A stretch of DNA of 64,000 nucleotides. Source: Marinimicrobium agarilyticum DSM 16975. Its GTDB lineage: Bacteria > Pseudomonadota > Gammaproteobacteria > Pseudomonadales > Cellvibrionaceae. Positions within the stretch are counted from its first letter, which is position 1; every line of letters starts with the position of its first letter. The notes below the pieces were generated by a model. It made no database searches and had not been told where the DNA came from. It worked only from the letters and a program-made list of their open reading frames with translations. The stretch spans positions 124,001 through 188,000 of the forward strand of contig NZ_AUHU01000006.1 in assembly GCF_000423345.1 (NCBI RefSeq). Reading direction: 5' to 3'. The position numbers and the translations under genes were made by a program. Below are positions 25,319-33,667 of this stretch, piece by piece.

Positions 25319-26710
25319 TCAAATCACTTTGGAATAGCGAATCTGGGTGCCGGCATTAAGGTACTGGTCAAACACCATACAGACCCGGCGAATCAACAGG
25401 CGCCCCCGGTTGAGTACCCGAATGCCCTGCTCGTTCAGCTCAATCAGGCCATCGTCCACCATCGGTTGCAGCTCGGCCAATTCCGACCCGAAGTGGCTCG
25501 CCGGTTCAATACCGAATTGCTGGCGAAGCGCATCAAAGTCCAACTGAAAATGGCAGATCAACTGATTGATGACGGCGCGGCGCAGATGGTCTTCCTCGGT
25601 GAGCGGTACGCCTTTCACCAACGCAGGCTTGCCCTCATCGATGCGTGCCTGGTAGTCCTCCACACGCTTTTCGTTCTGGAGATAAGTACCCCCATAATAG
25701 CTGATGGCCGACACCCCGAAAGCAATCAGGTCGCACTCGGCGTGCGTGGAGTAACCCTGAAAATTTCTCTGCATGCGGCCCTGCTGCTGAGCGGTAACCA
25801 GGCTGTCATCCGGTTTGGCGAAGTGATCCATCCCGATGTAGACATAGCCGGCGCGCTGCAGTTGCTCGATGGCCGAGTGCAGAATGTCCAGCTTCTCCTC
25901 GGCACTGGGCAGCTCCGACTCGTGAATCAGCCGTTGGCTTTTGAACAGGTGCGGCAGGTGCGCATAGTTGAACAGTGACAACCGATCCGGCCCGAGGTCA
26001 ATCACCTGATTGAGGGTTTCGGTCACGGTAGCGCGGGTTTGCAGCGGCAAACCGTAAATCAGATCCATGCTGATGGAGCGGTAGCCGTGAGCGCGCGCCG
26101 CCTGCATCAGCTCATCCACCTGCTCGACGCTGTTGTAGCGGTTCACCGCTTCCTGCACCCGGGGGTTAAAATCCTGCACCCCCATGCTGACCCGATTGAA
26201 GCCGAGATCGCGCATATGCACCAGCTTACCCACAGACATACGCCCGGGATGCAGCTCCACCGAGTACTCGCCCTCATCGTTGTCCAGCAACCGGAAGTGG
26301 CGTGCGGTGGCGTCCATCAACCAGGACATTTCCTCTTCGCTGATGTAGGTGGGCGTGCCACCGCCCCAGTGCAGTTGGCTGACCGGCCGCTCGGTGTCAA
26401 ACACCTCGGCCTGCAGAGCCATCTCCCGCTCGACCCGTTCGAGGTAAGGCATGGCACGGCTTCGGTTGTGGGTCACGATTTTATTGCAGGCGCAGTAAAA
26501 GCACAGGGTGTCGCAAAACGGAATATGGAAGTAAAGCGACAGCGGCTTTTGGGCGCGGTTGCTACGGGCTACCGCCGCGCGCCACTCGTTCAGGGAGAAG
26601 CTTTCGCGGAACTGGGGCGCGGTGGGGTAAGAGGTATACCGGGGGCCGCTCAGGTCATAGCGATCGATGACGGCCTGGTCCCAGGCGAGGGGTTCTTGGT
26701 ACAGAGACAT
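25319..26710 (-). CDS. hemN: Oxygen-independent coproporphyrinogen III oxidase HemN
   Basis: A 463-residue radical SAM enzyme for haem synthesis under low oxygen; it converts coproporphyrinogen III to protoporphyrinogen IX. The start at 26710 (MSLYQEPLAWDQAVIDRYDL) matches the family N-terminus; a longer reading frame to 26782 would overlap the FNR box. The 4Fe-4S cysteines are C66, C70 and C73 in FHIPFCDTLCFYCACNK, and the GGGTPT motif follows. An FNR/Anr-like box 58 bp upstream fits anaerobic induction alongside the nitrate respiration genes in this window. Confidence 0.95.
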   Translation of the reverse strand: MSLYQEPLAWDQAVIDRYDLSGPRYTSYPTAPQFRESFSLNEWRAAVARSNRAQKPLSLYFHIPFCDTLCFYCACNKIVTHNRSRAMPYLERVEREMALQAEVFDTERPVSQLHWGGGTPTYISEEEMSWLMDATARHFRLLDNDEGEYSVELHPGRMSVGKLVHMRDLGFNRVSMGVQDFNPRVQEAVNRYNSVEQVDELMQAARAHGYRSISMDLIYGLPLQTRATVTETLNQVIDLGPDRLSLFNYAHLPHLFKSQRLIHESELPSAEEKLDILHSAIEQLQRAGYVYIGMDHFAKPDDSLVTAQQQGRMQRNFQGYSTHAECDLIAFGVSAISYYGGTYLQNEKRVEDYQARIDEGKPALVKGVPLTEEDHLRRAVINQLICHFQLDFDALRQQFGIEPASHFGSELAELQPMVDDGLIELNEQGIRVLNRGRLLIRRVCMVFDQYLNAGTQIRYSKVI

Positions 26711-26768
26711 GGCAGAACTCGGGGTATGGATGGTGCCGGTAGCGTAAAGCCGCCGTACCCGGCGCGCT

Positions 26769-26782
26769 TTGACGTCAATCAA
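26769..26782. promoter_or_regulatory. FNR/Anr-type box upstream of hemN
   Basis: TTGAC-GTCA-ATCAA differs from the consensus TTGAT-N4-ATCAA at one position. Its centre is about 65 bp before the hemN ATG, placing a class II activated start site (box at -41.5) roughly 24 bp before the ATG. Oxygen-independent HemN genes are commonly FNR/Anr targets. Confidence 0.75.
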
Positions 26783-26895
26783 CTCAAAGGCGACTACGCC
26801 CCTGGTTGCACCAATTTACCGCCCCGAGCAGGGACGCACCATACCGCCTTGGAGGTAGGCCGCTATTACCTCGGAGTCAGGCCCCGTGGGCTCGG

Positions 26896-27957
26896 CTATA
26901 CCTGTGCCAGGGCCCAATCAAACACGCACTGGTCTTCTTCGTCCACCAGCTCGCGCAAGGTTTTAAGGCTCCCCATCACGGTGGAAACATCCGGGCGATG
27001 AACGTTGATATGGCCCACTTTGCGACCGGGACGAATCTCTTTCGCATACCAGTGCACATGGGTGCCGGGCACCGAGAGCCAGCGGGGCTGCCAGTCCCGT
27101 CCGAGCAGGTTGTACATCATGGTTACGCCATAGACTTCGGGGGTAATCAGCGGCAAATCCGCCACGGCCCGCAAGTGAAGCTCGAACTGACTGATATCCG
27201 CCCCGGCCTGGGTCCAGTGGCCGGAGTTGTGCACCCGAGGCGCCAGCTCGTTGACCAACAGGTGGCCATTCTCCACGAAGCATTCCATGGCCATGACGCC
27301 CACGTAATTCTGGTCATCCATGATCTTACCGAGCCACTCCTCGGCCAGCCGCTGCTGCTCGGCGGGCACCGGCAGGTTGCCCACGCTGGCGCGCAGAATA
27401 CCGTTCTGATGCCAGTTGCGGGTCAGCGGGTAATAGACTTTGTGCCCGGCGCGATTGCGCGCGCCCACCAGGGACACTTCATGGCTGAAGGGAATCATCG
27501 CCTCGGCGATGCATTCATTGGCCCATTCGGGCAGCGGGGCATCGCCCGGTTGCCAGCGCCATTGGCCACGTCCGTCGTAACCGCCGCGACGGCGCTTGAC
27601 GATGGCCGGCTGGCCCAGGGATTCAAGCTGCTCGGCCATGCCATCGGCGTCACCCAACGACACCCAGGGCGAAGTGGGCACCTTCAACCGGTCAAGCAGG
27701 CTCTTCTGCCGCTGGCGGTCGATGACCGAGTGCAGGGCGGTGGCATTGAGAAAGTTCGGATGCTCCTTGAGTTGCAACCCGCGCGGGGTATCGGGCCAGT
27801 GCTCCAGCTCCACGGTGATCACGTCGCTGGCGTTCAGCTCGAGCGGCTCATCCCCCGCGGGATTCACGGGCATGACCCGCACCTGCATGGGCGCGGCGGC
27901 CTGTTGAAGCATCTGACCCAATTGACCGTTACCGGCCACGATTATGCGTGGGACCAT
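26896..27957 (-). CDS. purK: 5-(Carboxyamino)imidazole ribonucleotide synthase PurK
   Basis: A 353-residue ATP-grasp enzyme that carboxylates aminoimidazole ribonucleotide with bicarbonate and ATP in purine synthesis. The N-terminal nucleotide-binding loop reads [17 protein letters not shown], and [16 protein letters not shown] is the characteristic ATP-grasp loop. I use the ATG at 27957; a GTG two codons earlier is equally possible. It is in an operon behind purE, 47 bp apart, the standard order. Confidence 0.95.
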   Translation of the reverse strand: MVPRIIVAGNGQLGQMLQQAAAPMQVRVMPVNPAGDEPLELNASDVITVELEHWPDTPRGLQLKEHPNFLNATALHSVIDRQRQKSLLDRLKVPTSPWVSLGDADGMAEQLESLGQPAIVKRRRGGYDGRGQWRWQPGDAPLPEWANECIAEAMIPFSHEVSLVGARNRAGHKVYYPLTRNWHQNGILRASVGNLPVPAEQQRLAEEWLGKIMDDQNYVGVMAMECFVENGHLLVNELAPRVHNSGHWTQAGADISQFELHLRAVADLPLITPEVYGVTMMYNLLGRDWQPRWLSVPGTHVHWYAKEIRPGRKVGHINVHRPDVSTVMGSLKTLRELVDEEDQCVFDWALAQV

Positions 27958-28004
27958 ACTCACTCGTCTCTCTTGCGTTGTCTCAGGGCTAGCGTGGTTC
28001 GGGC

Positions 28005-28496
28005 TTATTCGCCTCGGGGATCCGGGTTGTCCAGGACCGTCTGGGTCTGCTGGTTGCGCCAGTCGGTAATCCGACGGGTCAGGTCCGCATCGCCGGTGGC
28101 GAGGATCTGGGCGGCCATCAGGCCGGCGTTGAACGCCCCGGCCCCGCCGATGGCAAGCGTGCCGACCGCCACGCCGCGCGGCATCTGGACGATCGACAGC
28201 AGGCTGTCCTGGCCGCTGAGCGCCTTGCTCTGGACCGGCACGCCCAGCACCGGCAGCGTGGTTTTGGCCGCTATCATGCCCGGCAGATGCGCCGCGCCGC
28301 CGGCCCCGGCGATAATGACTTTGTAGCCTTCCTCCGCCGCATGCTCGGCGAACTGGAACATCTTATCCGGCGTACGGTGGGCGGACACTACCTCAGTGTG
28401 GTACGACACGCCCAGCGTATCCAGAATCGTCGCCGCCTCGGACATGGTCGGCCAGTCCGAACGCGAACCCATCACAATTGCCACTTTGTTAGCCAT
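28005..28496 (-). CDS. purE: N5-carboxyaminoimidazole ribonucleotide mutase PurE
   Basis: A 163-residue class I PurE that moves the carboxylate of the PurK product from N5 to C4. Signature stretches are [23 protein letters not shown] and [10 protein letters not shown]. The start at 28496 ([10 protein letters not shown]) fits the family; the longer frame to 28559 does not. It is divergent from the selenium-type synthase gene at 28740, with 243 bp between them in which I see no further element. Confidence 0.96.
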   Translation of the reverse strand: MANKVAIVMGSRSDWPTMSEAATILDTLGVSYHTEVVSAHRTPDKMFQFAEHAAEEGYKVIIAGAGGAAHLPGMIAAKTTLPVLGVPVQSKALSGQDSLLSIVQMPRGVAVGTLAIGGAGAFNAGLMAAQILATGDADLTRRITDWRNQQTQTVLDNPDPRGE

Positions 28497-28739
28497 GGAA
28501 GACTCCAATAAACACCGCCGGAAGCGGGCCAGCCCGCCCCCGACCGGGGACCCCGCCACCAGCGATCTGCCGGCCGGGAACTGGAAAAAGGGCGGGATTA
28601 TAGCAAGGGAACCGGGGAATTTCCCGTTTTATGCTATCGTTGATCGTTCAGCACCCTTGTCAGCGTATGTCACGACCTAACGCATTGCGATGGTCGTCGG
28701 ACTCCACATCCGCCAAATCGCCACGGGAGGAGGCAGAAA

Positions 28740-30083
28740 ATGGACAACCGAGACACCCTGCTACTCGCCCTGGACAACACCCAGCAGCGCATGCGAGAGC
28801 TGATCGACACTCTGGGGGAAGAGAGGCTCCGCGTCCCTTATCACCCCGGCGTCAATCCACCGGTCTGGGAGGCGGGGCACTGCGCCTTTTTCTACGAGAC
28901 TTTCGTGCGCAAGCCACTTGATGACGTCGGTTCCTATGATCCGACCATGGACGAGATCTGGGACTCTTTCCACCTGGACCACGAGGACCGCTGGAACCCC
29001 GAGCTGTTTCCAAGCATGGCGGACACTCTCGCTTATTCCGACGCCATCTACCGGGCGATTCGCCGGCGGATCGAGCAAAAGCCCCTGACCGACGAGGCTC
29101 ACTACCTCAGCCAATACGCCATCTTTCACCAGAACATGCACATCGAGTCCATGATCTGGTGCCGACAGACCGAAGGCTACCCCGCCCCGCCCGGCACCCG
29201 GCTGGCTCCGCAGGAGGCCCCGCAACCCGACCCGGACGCGACCGGAGACGCGCTGATCCCGGCCGGACGCTATCGCATCGGTATGCCCGCACACTCCCCC
29301 GACTATGCGCGTCACGATTTCGCCTTCGATAACGAGAAACCCGGCTTCGAGGTGGACCTGCCCGCTTTCCGCATTTCCCGCACCCTGGTCAGCAACGGCG
29401 AGTTCCGCCGCTTCGTCGAGGACGGCGGTTACCAGCGGCGCGAGCTCTGGAGTCAGGGTGGCCGCAAATGGTTGGATACCGAGAGAGACCTGGCCTTCGG
29501 GACCGCCGAGTCGCCCAGAATCGGTACCCAGACTCACCCCTACTACTGGCACCGAACTCCGACCGGATGGGAAGAACGCCACTTCGACCATTGGCGCCCT
29601 CTGCCCGAGGACTTCCCGGTCAAGCATGTGACCTACTGGGAAGCCGAAGCCTACTGCCGCTGGGCCCGTCGCCGCCTGCCCACTGAAATCGAGTGGGAGG
29701 TGGCCGCACTGGGCAACCGCCCGGACCAGCCTTTGCGCCGTTACCCCTGGGGCGATGAGATGGACCCCACCCGGGTGGATATGGACGGCATCGGCCTGGC
29801 GAGCCAGCCCATCACCGCCCTGCCTCAAGGGGAAAGCCCCTTCGGCTGCCGCCAGATGCTGGGCACCCTGTGGGAATGGACCAGCGACCAATTTCTGCCC
29901 TACGACGGCTTTTCCGTGGATATGTACGTGTTTATGTCCACCTTGCAGTTCGGCAGCCACAAAGTCACCCGGGGTGGCTCCTGCGCCACCTCATCACGCC
30001 TGATCCGGGGTACCTACCGCCAGGCCTATATGCCTGACCGGAGTGATGCCTTCGTGGGCTTTCGCACCTGTCCTGATGACTGA
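28740..30083 (+). CDS. ovsA: Non-haem iron selenoxide/sulfoxide-type synthase, EgtB/SenA/OvsA family (candidate ovoselenol C-Se synthase)
   Basis: A 447-residue enzyme with an N-terminal DinB_2-like helical domain (about 1-150) and a C-terminal formylglycine-generating-enzyme-like domain (about 170-447). The iron ligands of the EgtB class are visible: His47 in WEAGHCAFF and the HX3HXE motif H130-QNM-H134-I-E136. EgtB and OvoA use thiol donors, whereas SenA and OvsA use a selenosugar. I favour the selenium branch because of an OvoA-type methyltransferase gene 15 bp downstream, a SelD fusion in the same cluster, and SenB in this window. The region PPVWEAGHCAFFYE resembles SenA more than OvoA by memory. 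A GGAGG lies 9 bases before the ATG. The OvsA name is inferred from context; sulfur chemistry is the alternative. Confidence 0.75.
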   Translation: MDNRDTLLLALDNTQQRMRELIDTLGEERLRVPYHPGVNPPVWEAGHCAFFYETFVRKPLDDVGSYDPTMDEIWDSFHLDHEDRWNPELFPSMADTLAYSDAIYRAIRRRIEQKPLTDEAHYLSQYAIFHQNMHIESMIWCRQTEGYPAPPGTRLAPQEAPQPDPDATGDALIPAGRYRIGMPAHSPDYARHDFAFDNEKPGFEVDLPAFRISRTLVSNGEFRRFVEDGGYQRRELWSQGGRKWLDTERDLAFGTAESPRIGTQTHPYYWHRTPTGWEERHFDHWRPLPEDFPVKHVTYWEAEAYCRWARRRLPTEIEWEVAALGNRPDQPLRRYPWGDEMDPTRVDMDGIGLASQPITALPQGESPFGCRQMLGTLWEWTSDQFLPYDGFSVDMYVFMSTLQFGSHKVTRGGSCATSSRLIRGTYRQAYMPDRSDAFVGFRTCPDD

Positions 30084-30098
30084 TCCGGAGCCAACGGC

Positions 30099-30851
30099 AT
30101 GAACCCCTACGAAACCGACGAGCTGCTCGGCCAGTACCTGGACTTCCACTACGGAGCGGAGCACTTCGGCGTGCCCAACTACCCCCGCGCCTGCGTGGAG
30201 CTGGCCCTGGCCACCCACTCCGACCATCGCGAGCGGGCCCTGGATCTGGGTTGCGCCGTCGGGCGCAGCACCTTTGAGCTGGCTCGAACTTTTGACGAGG
30301 TGATCGGCATCGATCTGTCTCACCGCTTTATCGCTACCGCTGACGTGCTGGCGAATACCGGGCAGTCTGACTACCGGGTGAGGGAGGAGGGTGAGCTATT
30401 CAGCCAACAGACCGTGGAGCTATCGGCGCTCGGCCTCAGTGACGCCGCGGCCCGTGCTCACTTCCAACAGGGCGACGCCTGTGCGCTGGACGCCAGCCTG
30501 GGCACCTTTGATCTGGTATTCGCCGGCAACCTGATCGACCGCCTGCCGGACCCGGCGGCTTTTCTCGCCCAGCTGCCGAATCTGGTCAAACCGGGCGGCC
30601 TGCTGGTGATCAGCTCGCCCTATACCCTGCTGCCGGAATACACCTCACCCGAGAAATGGATTGGAGGCTTTGTCCAAGACGGTCGCCCCCTTCGCATGCT
30701 CGAGGGCCTACGCCGACAGCTTGAGCCGGCCCTGGAGCTTCAAACGCCCACGCGCGAGCTACCCTTTGTGATTCGCGAGACTGCCCGGAAGTACCAACAC
30801 ACACTCGCCGAGGTGAGCCTCTGGCGACGCCCCCTTTTCCCCTCAACCTGA
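30099..30851 (+). CDS. ovsM: OvoA C-terminal-type N-methyltransferase (4-mercapto/selenohistidine N1-methyltransferase)
   Basis: A 250-residue SAM-dependent methyltransferase (SAM loop [12 protein letters not shown]). The family-specific blocks of the OvoA C-terminal domain are all present: [39 protein letters not shown], and [15 protein letters not shown] near the end. In OvoA this domain methylates the imidazole of 5-mercaptohistidine to give ovothiol. Here it is a separate gene next to an EgtB-type synthase and SelD, as expected for methylation of 5-selenohistidine to ovoselenol. It is not an EgtD-type hercynine methyltransferase, which argues against selenoneine. Confidence 0.82.
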   Translation: MNPYETDELLGQYLDFHYGAEHFGVPNYPRACVELALATHSDHRERALDLGCAVGRSTFELARTFDEVIGIDLSHRFIATADVLANTGQSDYRVREEGELFSQQTVELSALGLSDAAARAHFQQGDACALDASLGTFDLVFAGNLIDRLPDPAAFLAQLPNLVKPGGLLVISSPYTLLPEYTSPEKWIGGFVQDGRPLRMLEGLRRQLEPALELQTPTRELPFVIRETARKYQHTLAEVSLWRRPLFPST

Positions 30852-30862
30852 AGGAGCAATCT

Positions 30863-31117
30863 ATGTCAGCGTCCACATTGGCCGGCCAGGTGGTTCTCGA
30901 AAATCCTGAAGGCGACGTCATTGAGTTCAGCGGCTCAGACTTCTCCAAAGAAGACGCTTCGGGTTTAATGTCAATCTATCGCTGCGAGCGGGACGGCCTG
31001 GACATTCGACTGAGCTACGACGATGAAACCGGTCAGTTTGGCGAGCCGGTAGTGATCGAGGGCGAATCGGACTGGGTGATCACCCATTTCAATCTTCATC
31101 TGCCTCAGATTGGGTAA
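30863..31117 (+). CDS. Small unknown protein in the selenium cluster
   Basis: An 84-residue acidic, soluble protein (MSASTLAGQVVLENPEGDVI... ending HFNLHLPQIG) with a clear AAGGAG seven bases before the ATG. No signal, membrane segment, Cys residue cluster or motif is recognised; it has one Cys (YRCERD). It sits 11 bp after the methyltransferase and 54 bp before the SelD fusion, all on the plus strand, so it is very probably cotranscribed. Confidence 0.7.
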   Translation: MSASTLAGQVVLENPEGDVIEFSGSDFSKEDASGLMSIYRCERDGLDIRLSYDDETGQFGEPVVIEGESDWVITHFNLHLPQIG

Positions 31118-31171
31118 CAGTCTCGGGCGTGTCTTTATCAATCTGAAATACGTGGAGTCCGGCATTCACCC

Positions 31172-33454
31172 ATGAAACAGGCCGACCAACCTATCTTGCG
31201 CGACATTGTTCTGATCGGCGGCGGCCACAGTCATGTGGGCGTGCTCAAGCGCTTTGCCATGAAGCCCGAACCCGGCGTGCGCCTGACGGTGATCTGTCGG
31301 GATACCCACACGCCCTACTCCGGCATGCTGCCGGGCTATATCGCCGGGCACTATCGCTATGACGAGGTGCATATCGACCTGCGTCGGTTGGCCGAATACG
31401 CCGGCGCGCGATTCTTTCGGGATGAAGCAGTGGGGCTCGACCGCAATCAGCAAACGGTGTTGTGCAAGAACCGCCCACCAGTACCGTACGATCTGGTCTC
31501 CATCAATATCGGCTCCAGCCCACAGATGCGCTCCATCGGAGGCGCCCCGGAACACGCCGTGCCGGTGAAGCCTATTCACCAGTTCAATGACCGCTGGCAA
31601 CAGTTGCTGGACCGGCTCACCCATCACGACGGTAAAACCCGGGTGGCCGTGGTGGGCGGTGGCGCTGGAGGCGTGGAGCTCACCCTGGCCATGCATTATC
31701 GCTTGCACAACGAGCTGACCGCGATGGGGCGGGACCCGGAGGAGTTGATCTTCAATCTATTCACTCGGGATGAGAAAATTCTGCCCACTCACAGCCAACG
31801 AGTGCGCAACCATTTTCATCAAGCCCTGGCCTATCGGGACATCAACCTGCATACCAATGCGGAGGTCACCGCGGTGCAGTCCGGCCGACTGCAAACCGCC
31901 GATGGGCACTGGCACGAGGCGGACGAGATCGTCTGGGTCACCAATGCCGGTGGTGCCGCCTGGCTGCAAGACACGGGACTGGAGCTGGACGACAGCGGTT
32001 TTATCAGCGTCAAAGACACATTGCAGACGCTGAATGATCCGAAGGTCTTCGCCGCCGGGGATGTCGCCACCCAAATCAATCACCCGCGAGAAAAAGCCGG
32101 CGTGTTCGCCGTACGTCAGGGGCGCCCCCTGGCGGACAACCTGCGGGCCGCGATTTTGAACCGCCCACTGAAACCCTACCGCCCCCAAAAACGCTGGCTG
32201 GCATTGATCAGCACCGGCGAGCAATACGCTGTGGCTTCACGCGGTGGCTTTTCCTGTGCCGGTACTTGGGTCTGGCGCTGGAAGAACAGCATCGACCGGC
32301 GTTTCATGGCCAAATTCAATGACCTGCCACCCATGGAAGAGAGCACCATGGGCAAAGCGCGCCCGAGCCGGGTCCCTCTCGATGAGGATGAACAGAGCCA
32401 GGCGATTTCCGCCGTGGCGATGCGCTGTGGTGGCTGCGGCGCCAAGGTGGGCGCGTCGGTATTGTCCCGCGCCCTTTCCACCCTCGAGCCCGTAGAGCGG
32501 GAGGAAGTGCTCGTCGGCCTTCATGCGCCGGACGACGCCGCCGTGGTGCGCGTCCCCGCCGGCCAACTGGCCGTGCATACCATCGACTTTTTCCGGGCGT
32601 TTATTGACGACCCCTATATCTTCGGCAAGGTGGCGGCCAACCATGCCCTGGGGGATATTTTTGCCATGGGCGCCGAAGCCCAGAGCGCCACGGCGGTCGC
32701 CACCGTGCCCCAGGGGCTGGAGTCCAAAGTCGAAGACACCGTCTTCCAGATGATGACCGGCGCGCTCGAGGTGCTCAACGACGCCAACTGTACGTTAGTG
32801 GGTGGTCACACCGGCGAGGGCAAAGAGTTGGCGCTGGGCTTCGCGGTCAATGGCCTGATCGGCGAAGACGAAACGGCACTGACCAAGGGCGCGTTGCAAC
32901 CGGGCCAAGCGCTGATCCTCACCAAACCCATCGGCACCGGCACCCTGTTCGCCGCTCACGCCAAACTCGGTGCCAAGGGCCGCTGGATCGACGCCGCCCT
33001 GGAAAGTATGTGCCTGTCCAACCGCCTGGGCGCACAGTGCCTGCGCGAGCACGGCGCCACCGCCTGCACCGACCTGACCGGCTTCGGCCTACTGGGCCAC
33101 CTGGTGGAAATGACCCGCCCCTCCGGCGTGGATGCGGAGCTCAACCTCTCGGAACTGCCCCTGCTGGACGGCGCCGAGGAAACCGTCGCAGCCGGCATTC
33201 TAAGCTCCCTGCAGCCGGCCAATGTACGCTTGCGCCGTGCGATCAAGGAGCAGGAAAAATGGGTGAACCACCCGCGCTACCCACTGCTGTTCGACCCACA
33301 AACCGCCGGCGGGCTTCTGGCCAGTGTACCGGCCGATCGGGTCGAGGCCTGCGTGCTGGCGCTTCAGGCGCTAGGCTACCCGCACACACGGGTGATCGGA
33401 CGGGTGCTACCGGAGGGGGAGGCGCTGGAGCCTATTCAGTTACGGGAAACCTAG
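31172..33454 (+). CDS. selD: FAD/NAD(P) oxidoreductase fused to selenophosphate synthetase SelD
   Basis: A 760-residue fusion. Residues 1-385 form a pyridine-nucleotide-disulfide-type flavoprotein (FAD site LIGGGHSHVGVLK, NAD(P) site VAVVGGGAGGVELT, and VFAAGDVA). From about residue 410 it is a complete SelD: RCGGCGAKVG supplies the likely catalytic Cys422 and Lys425 (equivalents of E. coli Cys17 and Lys20), followed by the Asp-rich metal region DDAAVV and the glycine-rich VGGHTGEG. SelD makes selenophosphate from selenide and ATP; the flavoprotein half may deliver reduced selenium, which is an inference. No in-frame TGA selenocysteine codon is needed. Confidence 0.93.
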   Translation: MKQADQPILRDIVLIGGGHSHVGVLKRFAMKPEPGVRLTVICRDTHTPYSGMLPGYIAGHYRYDEVHIDLRRLAEYAGARFFRDEAVGLDRNQQTVLCKNRPPVPYDLVSINIGSSPQMRSIGGAPEHAVPVKPIHQFNDRWQQLLDRLTHHDGKTRVAVVGGGAGGVELTLAMHYRLHNELTAMGRDPEELIFNLFTRDEKILPTHSQRVRNHFHQALAYRDINLHTNAEVTAVQSGRLQTADGHWHEADEIVWVTNAGGAAWLQDTGLELDDSGFISVKDTLQTLNDPKVFAAGDVATQINHPREKAGVFAVRQGRPLADNLRAAILNRPLKPYRPQKRWLALISTGEQYAVASRGGFSCAGTWVWRWKNSIDRRFMAKFNDLPPMEESTMGKARPSRVPLDEDEQSQAISAVAMRCGGCGAKVGASVLSRALSTLEPVEREEVLVGLHAPDDAAVVRVPAGQLAVHTIDFFRAFIDDPYIFGKVAANHALGDIFAMGAEAQSATAVATVPQGLESKVEDTVFQMMTGALEVLNDANCTLVGGHTGEGKELALGFAVNGLIGEDETALTKGALQPGQALILTKPIGTGTLFAAHAKLGAKGRWIDAALESMCLSNRLGAQCLREHGATACTDLTGFGLLGHLVEMTRPSGVDAELNLSELPLLDGAEETVAAGILSSLQPANVRLRRAIKEQEKWVNHPRYPLLFDPQTAGGLLASVPADRVEACVLALQALGYPHTRVIGRVLPEGEALEPIQLRET

Positions 33455-33667
33455 ATTCTGAATAATTATAAGCGCTCAAGGAACGCGCTTTACTGCAGAC
33501 ATAGATGCCACTTCCCATAGCCTCTTCTGACTTTGCGACTTACTTCACTGGCCTGTCACAAGCGGTGTGTTAAAAAGCGTCCGCACTAATGATGTTTTTC
33601 AACTCATGGACGGTGGAAACCGTACCTGATTCACAACCGGTTTTCTCAAAAACAGCGAGGAAGTTAT

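Noticed and set aside
28740-30851. Selenoneine or ergothioneine cluster (SenA or EgtB with EgtD)
   Set aside because: The neighbouring methyltransferase has OvoA C-terminal blocks rather than EgtD features, so hercynine supply is missing here. The synthase alone would not exclude it.
32420-32445. Selenocysteine in the SelD domain
   Set aside because: The catalytic position is a TGC cysteine codon and no in-frame TGA occurs.
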